From positions 28,598-92,597 of the forward strand of contig CANLQO010000007.1 in NCBI GenBank assembly GCA_947493335.1: a DNA stretch of 64,000 nucleotides, given 5' to 3'. The notes under the pieces were generated by a model. That model was not told where the DNA came from. It saw only the letters and a program-made list of their open reading frames with translations, and ran no database searches. This DNA comes from an uncultured Paracoccaceae bacterium (GTDB taxonomy: Bacteria > Pseudomonadota > Alphaproteobacteria > Rhodobacterales > Rhodobacteraceae). A program made the translations under genes and the position numbers. This document shows, piece by piece, positions 25,296 to 34,800 of the stretch (the stretch's first letter is position 1; every line of letters begins with the position of its first letter).

Positions 25296-26053
25296 GGGGC
25301 GATGGTCCTTTGAAGAGTTTGCAACAGGTCGACGCCGTCAGGGCGAAGGGTATGACCGATGTCAGCCTCGAGTGCTGCGTATTCCGCCAGCAGGTCTGGC
25401 CGGAGCCGTGCGGCACAGTGGAGATCGGGGAGCGATGACATGATGCAGAAGCTGCAGGAAAGCCGGCTCATGCCAGCGGCATAAGCCCAATGGGGGTTCT
25501 GACCGGCATCTGCGATGGTCTGAAAGACCTCGCGCTTTGTCATGTCGTGGATCGGCAGCCAATCGAACCAGGTGCGGCCGGCTACCGAGTTGCGCGCATT
25601 GTGCTTGAGGGTCGGACGCGTCCGGCGCGCAGCACTTTCTTCGGCGCGCATCCCCATCGCGTTGACGATCTGGCCCCGGTAGCGCGGATGCGCTGCGAGG
25701 TATCGGCGGAGCTGGCGCTCGATCGGCCCGCGTTTGAGATCAGAGGTGCATTGCCGGTACTTGGGCGATGGAAACATGCCCCGCCCGCGGACCATATCAA
25801 AGAAACTGCGACGCGATCGGGCGATGATGAGTCGTAGATCGAATCCTGTCGTGGCGATGTGCTCGATTGTTCCGGGCCATTCGATATGGCCCAGGTGTGC
25901 GTGCACCAGCACCATCTGATGACGTGGTATGCCTGCCCTCACGAGAGCGATGGTCATGGCCTGGCTGTCCTTGCCACCGGAGGTATTGATCGCGATCAGA
26001 CCACCGCGGTCAACTATTCGGGCGACTTGGTCAGGCACAACAAGGGCATTCAT
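25292..26053 (-). CDS. PP-loop ATPase of the PAPS-reductase family
   Basis: 253 residues with the PP-loop NTSGGKDSQAM (S25-S30), a HAHLGHIEWPGT segment and, near the end, LSCSFCIMSS that could ligate iron-sulfur or zinc. Members include PAPS reductase and DndC-like enzymes of DNA phosphorothioation. Here it lies beside RadC without other dnd genes, the common plasmid form with unknown substrate. Overlaps its neighbours by four bases on both sides (ATGA), so it is in one operon from the gene at 26430 to RadC. Confidence 0.75.
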   Translation of the reverse strand: MNALVVPDQVARIVDRGGLIAINTSGGKDSQAMTIALVRAGIPRHQMVLVHAHLGHIEWPGTIEHIATTGFDLRLIIARSRRSFFDMVRGRGMFPSPKYRQCTSDLKRGPIERQLRRYLAAHPRYRGQIVNAMGMRAEESAARRTRPTLKHNARNSVAGRTWFDWLPIHDMTKREVFQTIADAGQNPHWAYAAGMSRLSCSFCIMSSLPDLHCAARLRPDLLAEYAALEADIGHTLRPDGVDLLQTLQRTIAP

Positions 26054-26430
26054 GACTGATCCCCGAATACCGCGATCCGATTTTCACCTGACGAGATAAG
26101 GTCGCCCTTTGCATATTTGATCAGCGCTTCTTTTCTGTTCAGAAGATGCATCAGGACCGGTGTACTGGGATGATTTTTGCGGAAGCCACGTTCTGGACGG
26201 GCAAGACCTTTCGGACCGTGCTTGATGAGGAAGATTGCTTCTTCGATCACATCGATATCTGTTTCCTCGGTGATCATCGATTTTGGCAATGTTGCGACAT
26301 GGGCGAGTAGGGCATTCGACCGCGCTTCACTCCAGCGCCGGGCATCGATTTTGTACGCACCGATGATCCACTCGCGCAGATCGTACCAACGGATCCGGGT
26401 GCCGGGCGTCGTAAATTGATAGACAGACAT
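26050..26430 (-). CDS. hypothetical protein
   Basis: 126 residues beginning MSVYQFTTPGTRIRWYDLRE, then a helical body with several basic turns (KHGPKGLARPERGFRKNHPS). The ATG was chosen because the upstream part of the frame is Ser/Arg-rich shadow of the next gene. Coupled by ATGA to the PAPS-reductase-like gene. No family recognised. Confidence 0.55.
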   Translation of the reverse strand: MSVYQFTTPGTRIRWYDLREWIIGAYKIDARRWSEARSNALLAHVATLPKSMITEETDIDVIEEAIFLIKHGPKGLARPERGFRKNHPSTPVLMHLLNRKEALIKYAKGDLISSGENRIAVFGDQS

Positions 26431-26437
26431 GGCGACC

Positions 26438-26830
26438 TCAATTCTCGGCTCGGACGGCGGAGATGCCGAACGCGCGCTCGACTTGCTGGTAGATGTCACA
26501 AAGCGAGAGAAATATGGTGCGTCCGTCCGCGTGCACTGCCTGCGCTGTACCAACGAGATAACGGAGCTTCGCGTGTCCTGTTTCCATGAGGACAGCGACC
26601 TGATCGTCGGCAAGATGCTTGGCCAATTCGGAGGGTAGATCAATCGTATCGCCGTCAACGGTATGCTGCGGCTCCGATCCGTCACAGAAGAGTGCAAAGG
26701 AGGAATCCTCCCTATGCGGATCATTCCTGTGAGCTTCGAGACCGGGAATCGTTGCGACCCAAGCGATGAAGGCCGATGGGTCCTTGGTCCAGAAGTAGTT
26801 CGTGCGGAAGCAGGCGGTGTAATCAGCCAT
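26438..26830 (-). CDS. hypothetical plasmid protein
   Basis: 130 residues beginning MADYTACFRTNYFWTKDPSA, with an aromatic N-terminal strand and a helix IDLPSELAKHLADDQVAVLM. Separated by seven bases from the next gene. Proteins with this YxxxFRTNYF opening recur in anti-restriction blocks of alphaproteobacterial plasmids by my recollection; no function assigned. Confidence 0.6.
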   Translation of the reverse strand: MADYTACFRTNYFWTKDPSAFIAWVATIPGLEAHRNDPHREDSSFALFCDGSEPQHTVDGDTIDLPSELAKHLADDQVAVLMETGHAKLRYLVGTAQAVHADGRTIFLSLCDIYQQVERAFGISAVRAEN

Positions 26831-26856
26831 TTGGGTATCCTTTCAGATGTGGGGGT

Positions 26857-27087
26857 TCAGATCATGCCGCAGATGACGAGGTTCGATTGCACTGTCTGGT
26901 GTCCGCAGGCCTCGCAATATCCGCCGCGCTGATCAGGTTCGGACTCGGTTGCTTGGTCGCAGTCCGGCTTGACGCAGATCGCCGGGACAACGCTGTCCAT
27001 GACAGAATGCTCGACCATTGCCTCGACATCCGGGAAGCCTTCGATCTGGGCGAGTTTGATGAGTTTGGGGTGCTCAAAGTTGAACAT
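26857..27087 (-). CDS. small zinc-binding protein
   Basis: 76 residues. A helical N-terminus (FEHPKLIKLAQIEGFPDVEA) is followed by ICVKPDCDQATESEPDQRGG and YCEACGHQ: four Cys residues (CxxxxC and CxxC) that would form a zinc ribbon. Function unknown. Confidence 0.6.
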   Translation of the reverse strand: MFNFEHPKLIKLAQIEGFPDVEAMVEHSVMDSVVPAICVKPDCDQATESEPDQRGGYCEACGHQTVQSNLVICGMI

Positions 27088-27122
27088 GGTTTTGGTCCTT
27101 TTGTTTTAAGTGAGACGGGAAA

Positions 27123-27171
27123 GGGGAGCCACGTTTCAGCGGCTCCCCTCGTGAGACCTGCCTCGCAGGTC
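27123..27171. terminator. two hairpins upstream of the zinc-protein gene
   Basis: GGGGAGCC / GGCTCCCC (27123-27148, 10-base loop) and GACCTGC / GCAGGTC (27155-27171, 3-base loop). They lie between the 68-residue gene and the next minus-strand gene and probably end or attenuate transcripts. Confidence 0.5.
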
Positions 27172-27254
27172 GGCGCGTCTTTGGGCTGGAGAAACACCTT
27201 GCGCGCCTTGGTCGTGGGTCCGTGACCGGGAGGATGGACGGACCCGCACGGGGA

Positions 27255-27282
27255 AAGGCGCCCCGGTTTACCGGGACGCCTT
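27255..27282 (-). terminator. minus-strand terminator
   Basis: AAGGCGTCCCGG-TAAA-CCGGGGCGCCTT read on the minus strand, followed by TCC. The same arms recur at 28521-28550. The T-G wobble is legal only on the minus strand. Confidence 0.6.
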
Positions 27283-27314
27283 CAGGCTGCGCGTGAGTGG
27301 TGTTGAATTGCGGC

Positions 27315-27521
27315 TCAGATGAGCCGTGGCGCCCTGTAGTTCGGATTGGGGATCGTTGTTATTTTGCCCCCGGCCTCTTCGACCGCGGCCTTCGCGGCCG
27401 AGAACGGGTAGGCTCCGTCGGATCTGCTCCAGCGGTAATGGCCGCGCTCGAAGCGTATGATGGTCTCGGTGCCGTCCGGCATCACCGCGACCTTCAGGGT
27501 CTTGGGTTCACGTTTGGGCAT
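27315..27521 (-). CDS. 68-residue basic hypothetical protein
   Basis: Begins MPKREPKTLKVAVMPDGTET, then strands IIRFERGHYRWSR and a helix FSAAKAAVEEAGG. It starts 10 bases after the ArdC stop, so it is the second gene of that operon. No family recognised; possibly a DNA-binding or ArdC-associated small protein. Confidence 0.55.
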   Translation of the reverse strand: MPKREPKTLKVAVMPDGTETIIRFERGHYRWSRSDGAYPFSAAKAAVEEAGGKITTIPNPNYRAPRLI

Positions 27522-27531
27522 AACTTGCACC

Positions 27532-28479
27532 TCACGCGGCGATCGGCGCGGGCACCCTGCCCTCTTCGGAGCGGGCGATGAGGTAGTCGCAAGCCTTCTG
27601 CGCATCGCCCGCGTGTTTGAAGATCGCGTTCTTGTCGCTTCGCAAGACCGTGACCCAGTGCTGAATATATGCAGCGGTGTTTTCAATGGTATGGAGCGCA
27701 AACCCGAGATGTTGTCCGAGCATCCAGGCGGTCAGCTCGGCCGTTATCTCCTCCCTCGAGTATGGAGCGTTACCGAAGCGAGATTTGCCATAGTCGCGGT
27801 TGAGGCGATGAGGAGCTTTTGTCGCGTGCGCTAGCTCATGACTCCAGGTTGAATAGAAATCATGCGCCGTGTTGAAGTGGACCATTTCAGGCATGTAGAC
27901 GCGATCGACTGCTGGCATGTAATACGCTTGCCGACCGGTGAAGATCGTCGTGATATCGATCGCGTCGAAGAACTGCTGCATGTGCGGGATCGGTTCTGCG
28001 GAGGGATAGGCCGGAGCGTCGTTCTGCTCGGGGAAGTAGCGATCATCCAGACCGTCGATCTGGCAGGCATTGAAGACGCGGTAGCACTTGAGGAACTTCC
28101 GCGTCCGGCGGCCGTCCTCGTGGGCGTTGTCGTCGACATCGATCTCGGCGTCCTCGCGGCTCTCGTAGGTGCCATACCGCACGACGAGCGAGGATTTCTC
28201 GCCCTTGCGAATGCGCGCGTCCTGCTCGTTCGCCTGCAACATCGTCATCCAGTAGGGCGACGTGTAGCCCGACAACATCTGCTGGATGGTGAGCAGGAAC
28301 GCGTTGGTGCCCTTGTATGGCGTGCCGCAGTGGCGAAGTGGCACCGGGGCTGCGCCGCCTTTCCACGGCTGCCGCCAAGGCAACGTGCCGCGCTCGATGA
28401 TCTTGATGAGATCGTTGGTGATTGCGGCGGCCGGGTCGAACTTCGGGTTGCTGGTTTTGCCGGTGGTCTTGCGGGTCAT
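27532..28479 (-). CDS. ardC: ArdC-like anti-restriction protein
   Basis: 315 residues. The N-terminal DUF1738-type part (ITNDLIKIIERGTLPWRQPW then a GTPYKGTNAFLL motif) binds ssDNA in the family; the C-terminal part has a zinc metalloprotease motif H214ELAH218 in FYSTWSHELAHATK with a later Glu (SREEITAELTAWMLG) as third ligand. ArdC proteins protect incoming single-stranded plasmid DNA during conjugation. A strong AAAGGAGAG precedes the ATG. Confidence 0.88.
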   Translation of the reverse strand: MTRKTTGKTSNPKFDPAAAITNDLIKIIERGTLPWRQPWKGGAAPVPLRHCGTPYKGTNAFLLTIQQMLSGYTSPYWMTMLQANEQDARIRKGEKSSLVVRYGTYESREDAEIDVDDNAHEDGRRTRKFLKCYRVFNACQIDGLDDRYFPEQNDAPAYPSAEPIPHMQQFFDAIDITTIFTGRQAYYMPAVDRVYMPEMVHFNTAHDFYSTWSHELAHATKAPHRLNRDYGKSRFGNAPYSREEITAELTAWMLGQHLGFALHTIENTAAYIQHWVTVLRSDKNAIFKHAGDAQKACDYLIARSEEGRVPAPIAA

Positions 28480-28520
28480 CGTGCTCTCCTTTCGGTGTAT
28501 TTCCATGGCTCGATGAGACG

Positions 28521-28550
28521 AAGGCGCCCCGGTGGACCGGGACGCCTTTG
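28521..28550 (-). terminator. minus-strand terminator, copy of 27255-27282
   Basis: Identical 12-base arms to the hairpin at 27255, with loop TCCA instead of TAAA on the minus strand. It ends the double-DUF736 transcript before ardC. Confidence 0.6.
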
Positions 28551-28610
28551 TGTTGCGCCAAATAGCGCCAAGATATGGGATCACCTCCTTTCGCGAGGCT
28601 TGCCTGGAGA

Positions 28611-29336
28611 TCAGCCAACCAGAGCCAGACCGCTGTTTTCGATGCGATCGTCGGTGCCATTCTCAACGAACGGGATGATGGAGAATGTCTTTCCGCCACG
28701 CTGCTCTTCGTTCTGCACGGCGTTTACGCGCAGATCGCCGTCGGGCGTGTTGATCAGGAGTGACATGTATTCATTGCCGGTCCGGTTGCTCTTCTGCATC
28801 CAGGCCGAACCGACGCGGATCGGGGTGCCGCGCGGCGAGCTGATCTCGATGCGGTAATCCGGGTGATTTGCATCCGTCTTCCAGCTGTTCTCGATCAACA
28901 TGAACTCAAGGTCGAACATCATGTTGGCAACGTAACCGGCAAAGGCGTTGTCCGCGTCCATTGCGGTCAGTTCGCCGGAGAGGGAGCCGGATTTCATGGT
29001 GCCGTTCGCAACAAAGGGCACGATATCGAACTCACCGCTCTTGGCCTTCTTCGCGTCGTTTGTTTGCACGGCGTTGACGCGGAAGGGGCCAAGACCGACG
29101 TCCATCTGCATCGACAGGTAGGCGTTGCCGGTCTTGCTCGTTTCGTTCCACGCCGAGTCGATACGGACTTGGCGGCCCGCGCGGTTGGTTGCAGTGACGT
29201 CGAAGTCGGGGGATTTTTCGGACATCTTGGCCCGAGGCTCGAGTTGGATTGCGATGTCGAACTTGGCGGAGTGCACAACGCCTGCGAATGCAATAGCGGC
29301 GTCCGTGGCGTTTTTGGTGAGGGTTCCTGCGAACAT
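28611..29336 (-). CDS. double DUF736 protein
   Basis: 241 residues containing two tandem DUF736-like units. Unit one: VRIDSAWNETSKTGNAYLSM then FRVNAVQTND; unit two: IRVGSAWMQKSNRTGNEYMS then LRVNAVQNEE, about 120 residues apart. Single DUF736 proteins (about 100 aa) are abundant in alphaproteobacterial plasmids and ICEs; their function is unknown, though their IxxGxAWxxxSxxGxxYLSLxLD strands suggest an OB-like fold. A fused pair is less usual. GAAAGG precedes the ATG. Confidence 0.8.
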   Translation of the reverse strand: MFAGTLTKNATDAAIAFAGVVHSAKFDIAIQLEPRAKMSEKSPDFDVTATNRAGRQVRIDSAWNETSKTGNAYLSMQMDVGLGPFRVNAVQTNDAKKAKSGEFDIVPFVANGTMKSGSLSGELTAMDADNAFAGYVANMMFDLEFMLIENSWKTDANHPDYRIEISSPRGTPIRVGSAWMQKSNRTGNEYMSLLINTPDGDLRVNAVQNEEQRGGKTFSIIPFVENGTDDRIENSGLALVG

Positions 29337-29455
29337 GGGATGGTTCCTTTCGGGTTGCTGGTGCCGGCCTCGGCCTGGTCACGCGGGGATTGCTTTCCGA
29401 CCCCTTCCCGGGGTCACAAAACAGAAAGCCTGCATTCCACTTTCTCCCCTCCCCC

Positions 29456-30142
29456 TCACCCGGAACTGCCCTTGGTCGTGGTCTGTGACGTTTCCTCTCG
29501 CGCGCGAGTCCCCTCTTCTGCAGCGTGGTATTGTTCTGCCGTCTGGTCCCAAAGTGCAAAGTCCAGACCCCGGATCTTGGCAAAATGCCTCAGATCGCAG
29601 AGGGCGTTTCTGAGGCGTTCTCCATCACATTCTGCGTCAGGAAAGAGGCCATCGAGCGCATCTGCCATGCGAGCTGCCTGGATCAGAGGCACGTTGTCCG
29701 ATTCAATATTGCCGTAGGTCTCTGCCTCGGCCGAGACGTGCGCGATAGTCATGCCACAGCAGCTGACCCCGACCGTCTCATCGGCATCAAGAAGCCGACA
29801 GAGATCTGCGTGGATCATGTCGCTCTGCTCGGTCAGCGCAAGCTCGGCCGGGCAGGAGTATATCAGCTTCGCCGTGACAACGATCTCTTCATCCATGCAC
29901 GTTTCAGGGGCAAGGATGCGGCGGGCGGCGGCTTCTTGCGGAATGGTTCCGTCTGGTAGGATGAGGATCCCGAAGGACCCGTCAGGCCATTTGATAAGAC
30001 TTTGTCCGAATCCCCTCAAACCTTCGTCGGTCGTGAAGCGGGCGATAAAGGCTCGTCCGTCCTCATGCGCGGTGACCGTCATGAGGCGGTGGGGATTGAT
30101 GGCCTCGGCGCGTGCCCAGACGGCTTTTTCGGCGGCGCTCAT
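29456..30142 (-). CDS. hypothetical plasmid protein
   Basis: 228 residues beginning MSAAEKAVWARAEAINPHRL. A first half with short strands, then a helical second half containing several Cys/Asp positions (DADETVGVSCCGMTIAHVSA) and a C-terminal charged tail. It starts one base after the stop of the upstream gene. No family recognised. Confidence 0.6.
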   Translation of the reverse strand: MSAAEKAVWARAEAINPHRLMTVTAHEDGRAFIARFTTDEGLRGFGQSLIKWPDGSFGILILPDGTIPQEAAARRILAPETCMDEEIVVTAKLIYSCPAELALTEQSDMIHADLCRLLDADETVGVSCCGMTIAHVSAEAETYGNIESDNVPLIQAARMADALDGLFPDAECDGERLRNALCDLRHFAKIRGLDFALWDQTAEQYHAAEEGTRAREETSQTTTKGSSG

Positions 30143-30143
30143 G

Positions 30144-30620
30144 TCACATGCCCTCCGTGAAGTAGGTTCCAATCGTAGCCTGGTGCGCTTTTGCCGCCGC
30201 GACCCGTTCGCCTTCCGCCACCTGGTCGATCTGTGCGGTGCCCCCATATTGGCGGATCTTTCGCTTGATGAGTTTGGCTTCGCCGTCGCATGTGTTGCAG
30301 TAGGCGTGATCCATGACGCTGAGGACCTCGTGCATCTGCAGCTCGGCGTTCCACACTGCCCAGGCATCCTGCATGACATCTTCACTTCCGCATTCCGAGC
30401 AATGCAGGCTGTGGCCGAGGGTGTCGGATGTGACGAAGAATTCGTGTTCCTTTCCGTTGAGCCGATTGCCTGCCTGATTGGTAAGACCGATGCTGGATGC
30501 GTTCTGCGCGAAGGTGATAAAGTATTGGCCGAGATCATCCTTGTGGACGATGTAGCCTTCGTTGAACCAGTGGACGCTTTTGCCGGCGTCGACGGCGGCC
30601 TTGATTTCGTCGAGTGTCAT
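30144..30620 (-). CDS. hypothetical plasmid protein with Cys pairs
   Basis: 158 residues beginning MTLDEIKAAVDAGKSVHWFN. The N-terminal 75 residues form a sheet-like unit (GYIVHKDDLGQYFITFAQNA, IGLTNQAGNRLNGKEHEFFV); the second half has CSECGSED and AYCNTCDGEA, a zinc ribbon. Immediately upstream of the 228-residue gene in the same operon. Known to me only as a recurrent plasmid hypothetical. Confidence 0.6.
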   Translation of the reverse strand: MTLDEIKAAVDAGKSVHWFNEGYIVHKDDLGQYFITFAQNASSIGLTNQAGNRLNGKEHEFFVTSDTLGHSLHCSECGSEDVMQDAWAVWNAELQMHEVLSVMDHAYCNTCDGEAKLIKRKIRQYGGTAQIDQVAEGERVAAAKAHQATIGTYFTEGM

Positions 30621-30653
30621 GGGTCTCTTTCTCCTGACGGGTTGATGTTCACG

Positions 30654-30683
30654 ACGAAAAAGGCCCGATCCGAAGATCGAGCC
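30654..30683 (-). terminator. textbook minus-strand terminator
   Basis: On the minus strand: GGCTCGATC-TTCG-GATCGGGCC followed by TTTTT. UUCG tetraloop and T-run make this strong; it ends the Uma2 gene transcript. Confidence 0.8.
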
Positions 30684-30721
30684 CTTGAGACGTTTGGTTA
30701 TGGGTTCGGGACGCCGGGTCT

Positions 30722-31285
30722 TCAGGCCCAGAGATCGTCCAGCTGGAACGTGACAGCATCGAACGGTGCGACGCAAACGGGATCGTCGTCTTTCAGTGTC
30801 GCGATCGTCATCCATGATCCATCGTGGTTCGCGTATGCGACCAGAGTTCGTAATTCGGGGTCGACGAACCACAGATGCTTTACGCCGAAGCTTGCATAGA
30901 TTTCGAACTTGTCGATCTGGTCCAGCTTTCGCGTTGACGGTGAGTGGATCTCGCAGACCCAGTCCGGGGCGATTTCGAACCAGTTTGTTTCAGGTAGCTC
31001 GCTCAAGCGTTCACGTCGCCAACCCGTTATGTCAGGGACGAGTATGTCGCTGTCAAAACGTACTTCCACTTCGCTCAGGATGAGCCAGCCACCGGGACCG
31101 CCACGTCCCTTCGTGAAGGGCCCCCTCAGTTCACCACCAAGTTCGTATTGAGCAACCGCATGGCGAGGTGCTGGCTTCGGATGCGTGTGCAACGCACCGT
31201 AGATGATTTCGGCTGTCATACCTTCAGGCGCATCAAGGATGTCCTGATAGGTCGCCTTACCGAGTTTGCGTGTCATCCTGTTCAT
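30722..31285 (-). CDS. Uma2-family (DUF820) restriction-endonuclease-fold protein
   Basis: 187 residues. The core reads MTAEIIYGALHTHPKPAPRH, then VRFDSDILVPDITGWRRERL, WVCEIHSPSTRKLDQIDKFE and VKHLWFVDPELRTL. The DILVPDI and EIHSPST...K elements correspond to the PD-(D/E)XK-like active site of Uma2 (Asp, Glu, Lys). Substrate unknown. The ATG at 31285 is preceded by AGGA at the right distance; an ATG at 31300 is possible. Confidence 0.8.
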   Translation of the reverse strand: MNRMTRKLGKATYQDILDAPEGMTAEIIYGALHTHPKPAPRHAVAQYELGGELRGPFTKGRGGPGGWLILSEVEVRFDSDILVPDITGWRRERLSELPETNWFEIAPDWVCEIHSPSTRKLDQIDKFEIYASFGVKHLWFVDPELRTLVAYANHDGSWMTIATLKDDDPVCVAPFDAVTFQLDDLWA

Positions 31286-31356
31286 GGCAGTTCCTGACAT
31301 GTCTCTGTCCTGTGATATATCATGGAGCCGGTCGGTTTGCGAGGGATGCATGGGGA

Positions 31357-31746
31357 TCACCAATCGCTGGCGAGCATGATCGTAAGAAGGCGCTCGGTTT
31401 GTGCGGGATCATCGGGATTCTCGGCACCCCAGCGCATGTGTGATCCACGTTCGAACATGTCGATCTTGAAGAAGACACGTTTGCCTTCGACGTCGAACGC
31501 GCCGAAGTCGTGATATCCGTTTGGATCGTTGTCAGGCGCAAACGTGTCGAAATTGCCCGTTTCGCGGACGCATTCCTTGATGAAATCGTCGCCTTCAAGC
31601 GCAAGTGCGTGGGTGGTGACTGCCCGGCCGGCCAGTACGATCTGGGGCGCGATGCCGAGGCAAAGCGACCTTCTGAACATGTCATTGTGAGCAGCAACAA
31701 CTGTCGGGTCCGGGATGTAGGTTTGTTCGATATCGAGGGGAAACAT
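31357..31746 (-). CDS. DUF3768 protein
   Basis: 129 residues with the family pattern NDMFRRSLCLG, TTHALALEGDDFIKECVRE, FDTFAPDNDPNGYHDFGAFD, VFFKIDMFE and DPAQTERLLTIMLASDW. A family typical of rhizobial and Rhodobacteraceae plasmids, function unknown. AGGA lies before this ATG (31746); five more residues are possible upstream. Confidence 0.85.
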   Translation of the reverse strand: MFPLDIEQTYIPDPTVVAAHNDMFRRSLCLGIAPQIVLAGRAVTTHALALEGDDFIKECVRETGNFDTFAPDNDPNGYHDFGAFDVEGKRVFFKIDMFERGSHMRWGAENPDDPAQTERLLTIMLASDW

Positions 31747-31825
31747 GGTTTGTCCTTTCATTTGACTGTTTCACCCCGACACAAAGCCAACTTTCCCCTT
31801 TTGGATCGGGGTCCGTCGTCTGGCG

Positions 31826-34800
31826 TCAGGCGGCCACCTCCGACGGGGTGCCAATCTGCCGGCCCAGAACTTGCGCCAGCACGTGCAGGGTCCGCTTTTC
31901 GTCTCCATGTGGCAGAAAGAGACGAAGCTGGAACGAGATGATCTCGGTGAAGCAGCCTAGAGCTTTCAGCCCGTCCATGGTTGCCTTGTCTGCACCGTTG
32001 ATCTCGAGCCGCGTGTCGCCGGCCACACGGCGACGGGTCAGGCTCAACCCCTGACCGAGATCGACCGGGGCCGTGCTTCCCAACGCGACCTGCAGGATTT
32101 CTTCCGGCGTTTTCGGATCGCGGATCATGAATTGGGCACGCAGCGCGGCGACGCCGTGTTCGCCAACGGTGCGGCCGATCATGCTGGCATGACCCTCAGG
32201 CGTGACGCGGTAGATGCGCTCGTTGTTGCTCGGGAGAGATTTCCAGATTGGCAGTAGGAGACCTGTGAGCAGATAGAGTCGTGTGGTGGTCGTTTTCGGC
32301 AGTTCGTCGGCCTCAGCCGTCCAGAGCCGGATGAACTCATCGCCCTGGATCGGCTCCCACGCCGAACGTCCAAAGGCATCTTCCGTCAGATAGGTCGATC
32401 CGGAGGGCCGGGTGACCTTACGCATCAATGTCACGATGTCCTCATCATAGAACTGCATGGGCCGTTTGGAGATAAGTGCTGCGCGTCCGGAGGCCCGGTT
32501 CACCATTGGGATCCGTGAGCCTTTCAGGCCAAGGGCGTCTTCTGCGGTTTGGATGTGAACCGGATCGGTTACGTCGAGACCGATAATGCGTGTGACCGCT
32601 CCCGATTGCGGGCAGGTCCAGAGATCTTCGGTCGAGATTTGCTTAATTGTTTCGCCGCGCAGCGTCTCGACACCAAGGTCGAGGGTGCCGGCTTCCCGCG
32701 CCCGCTCGGTCTGGTCCGCGATCCGTTGCATGAACTCTGCAAAGAGGGCGTTCTGCATGTGGATCGGCAATGCCAGCACGCGGTTCAGGAAGCGCTGGAT
32801 CGGCGGTAACTCCTCGAGCAACACGCCGTCCTTGTCGATCAGCCGCAAAGCGGTCCAGTCAGTGAAGGTCTCATAGTCCATGGCGCCAGCGCGACCGGCT
32901 GCGAGATCTGCATAGTAGCCTCGCAAAGCTGCCCGCGCGATGGGGCTCTCGAGATTATCCTCTTCACGGAACATGCCCTGTGCGCCTGTTTCCCGCTGGC
33001 GCTTTGTGAGGGCCCCAAGCTGATCGAGGCGGCGCGCGATTGTCGACGTGAACCGCTTTTCGCCATGAACATCCGAAGTGCAGACCCGGAAGAAAGGGGC
33101 GCTCACTTGTTCGGAGCGATGGGTCCGGCCAAGCCCCTGGATGGCCGCGTCCGCACGCCAACCGGGTTCGAGCAGGTAGTGCCGTCGCCGCTTCTGGTTC
33201 GCGGCTGTCTGGGCCGCATGGTAGGACCGTCCGGTGCCACCAGCGTCCGAGAAGATGAGGATATCCTTTTCGCCGTCCATGAAGGCGCTCGTCTCGGCCG
33301 AGTTGCTGCTGGCCGCGCGCTTCTCGATGAAGAGGGCGCCATCCGCGCCCTTCAGGGGACGAATAGAGCGTCCTGTGACTTCCGAGACGTGATCCGCCCC
33401 GAAGGCCCAGATGATCTGATCGAGCGCTGATGGGATCGGCGCCAGGGCCATGAGCTCCTCCATCGCGGCGTCGCGCAAGGCCATCGCCTCGCGGGAGACG
33501 ACCAGTTGGCCGTTTGCATCGCGCAGGGGCTCGGCGACCATGTTGCCATCGATTTCGACAAGCTTTTGGGTGTGGATCGGGAAGGCTTGCTGGAGATAGC
33601 TGAGAACATAGTCACGGGGGGTGTGCGCTCCTTCGACAAGTTCATCCTCGGGATCCATCGTCTCAAGCCGCCGCTTCAGGAGGCTCTCGCCTGTCGAGAC
33701 GACTTGCACGACGCAGGCCTGGCCATTCGCGAGGTCTTGCTCGATCGCGCTGATGATCGTGGGAGACTTCATGCCAAGCAGCAAGTGATTGAAAAATCGT
33801 TGCTTTGTGCTTTCAAAGCGTGATTTTGCTGATGCTTTGGCCGCCGAGGCGTTCGTCTCGCCACCAGCGTCCATGACACCTGTGGCTGTCAACGCGGCTT
33901 CCAGGTTCTGGTGGATCGTCCGGAACGCCGAGGCATAGGCGTCGTAGATTTCGACCTGGGCTTCGGTCAGCTTGTGTTCGAGCACGTCATATTCCACCCC
34001 GTTGAAGCTGAGTGCGCGGGCCGTGTAAAAGCCAAGCGTCTTCAGATCGCGGGCCACGACCTCCATCGCTGCCACGCCACCTGCTTCCATCGCTGCGACG
34101 AAGCTCTCGCGGCTGGGGAACAGGTATTCCGCCCCTTGGCCCCAGAGACCAAGACGGGACGCGTAGGCGAGATTTTGGACCGATGTCGCACCTGTTGCAC
34201 TCACGTAAAAGACCCGTGCGCGAGGTGCGGCCAGCTGCAAGCGAAGCCCGGCGAGGCCCTGCTGTGAGGGTTTGACCCCCCTGCCCTCGCTGGACCCGGC
34301 CGCGTTTTGCATGGCATGGGCTTCATCGAAGGCGATCACACAGTCGAACGCTTTGCCCATCCAGTCGAGGACCTGGTTGAGTCGCGTCGTACCGTCCTTG
34401 CCGGCCGCGCGCAGCGTCGCGTAGGTCACGAAGAGGATGCCGTCGCCCATCGTAATGGGTTGATCGGGTTTCCACTTCGAGAGCGGCTGGATGTCCGCCG
34501 GCGAGCCGCCAAGGTCCGTCCAGTCGCGGATCGCATCTTCGATCAGCGTGGACGATTTTGACACCCAGACCGATTTACGGCGACTTTTCAGCCAGTTAGT
34601 AAGAATAAGCCCGGCCACCTCGCGGCCTTTGCCGCATCCGGTTCCGTCACCGAGGAAGTATCCAAGGCGGTAGGCTTTAGCCGTTGGATCGTCGTCCTTG
34701 CGCTGCATTCTGGTCTGGTCGTCGTCGATCTTGAAGCGGCCGGGCAGGTCGCGCTCATGGGCGTCGTTTGCCATGATGATTGTTTCGAGCTGTGCTTCCG

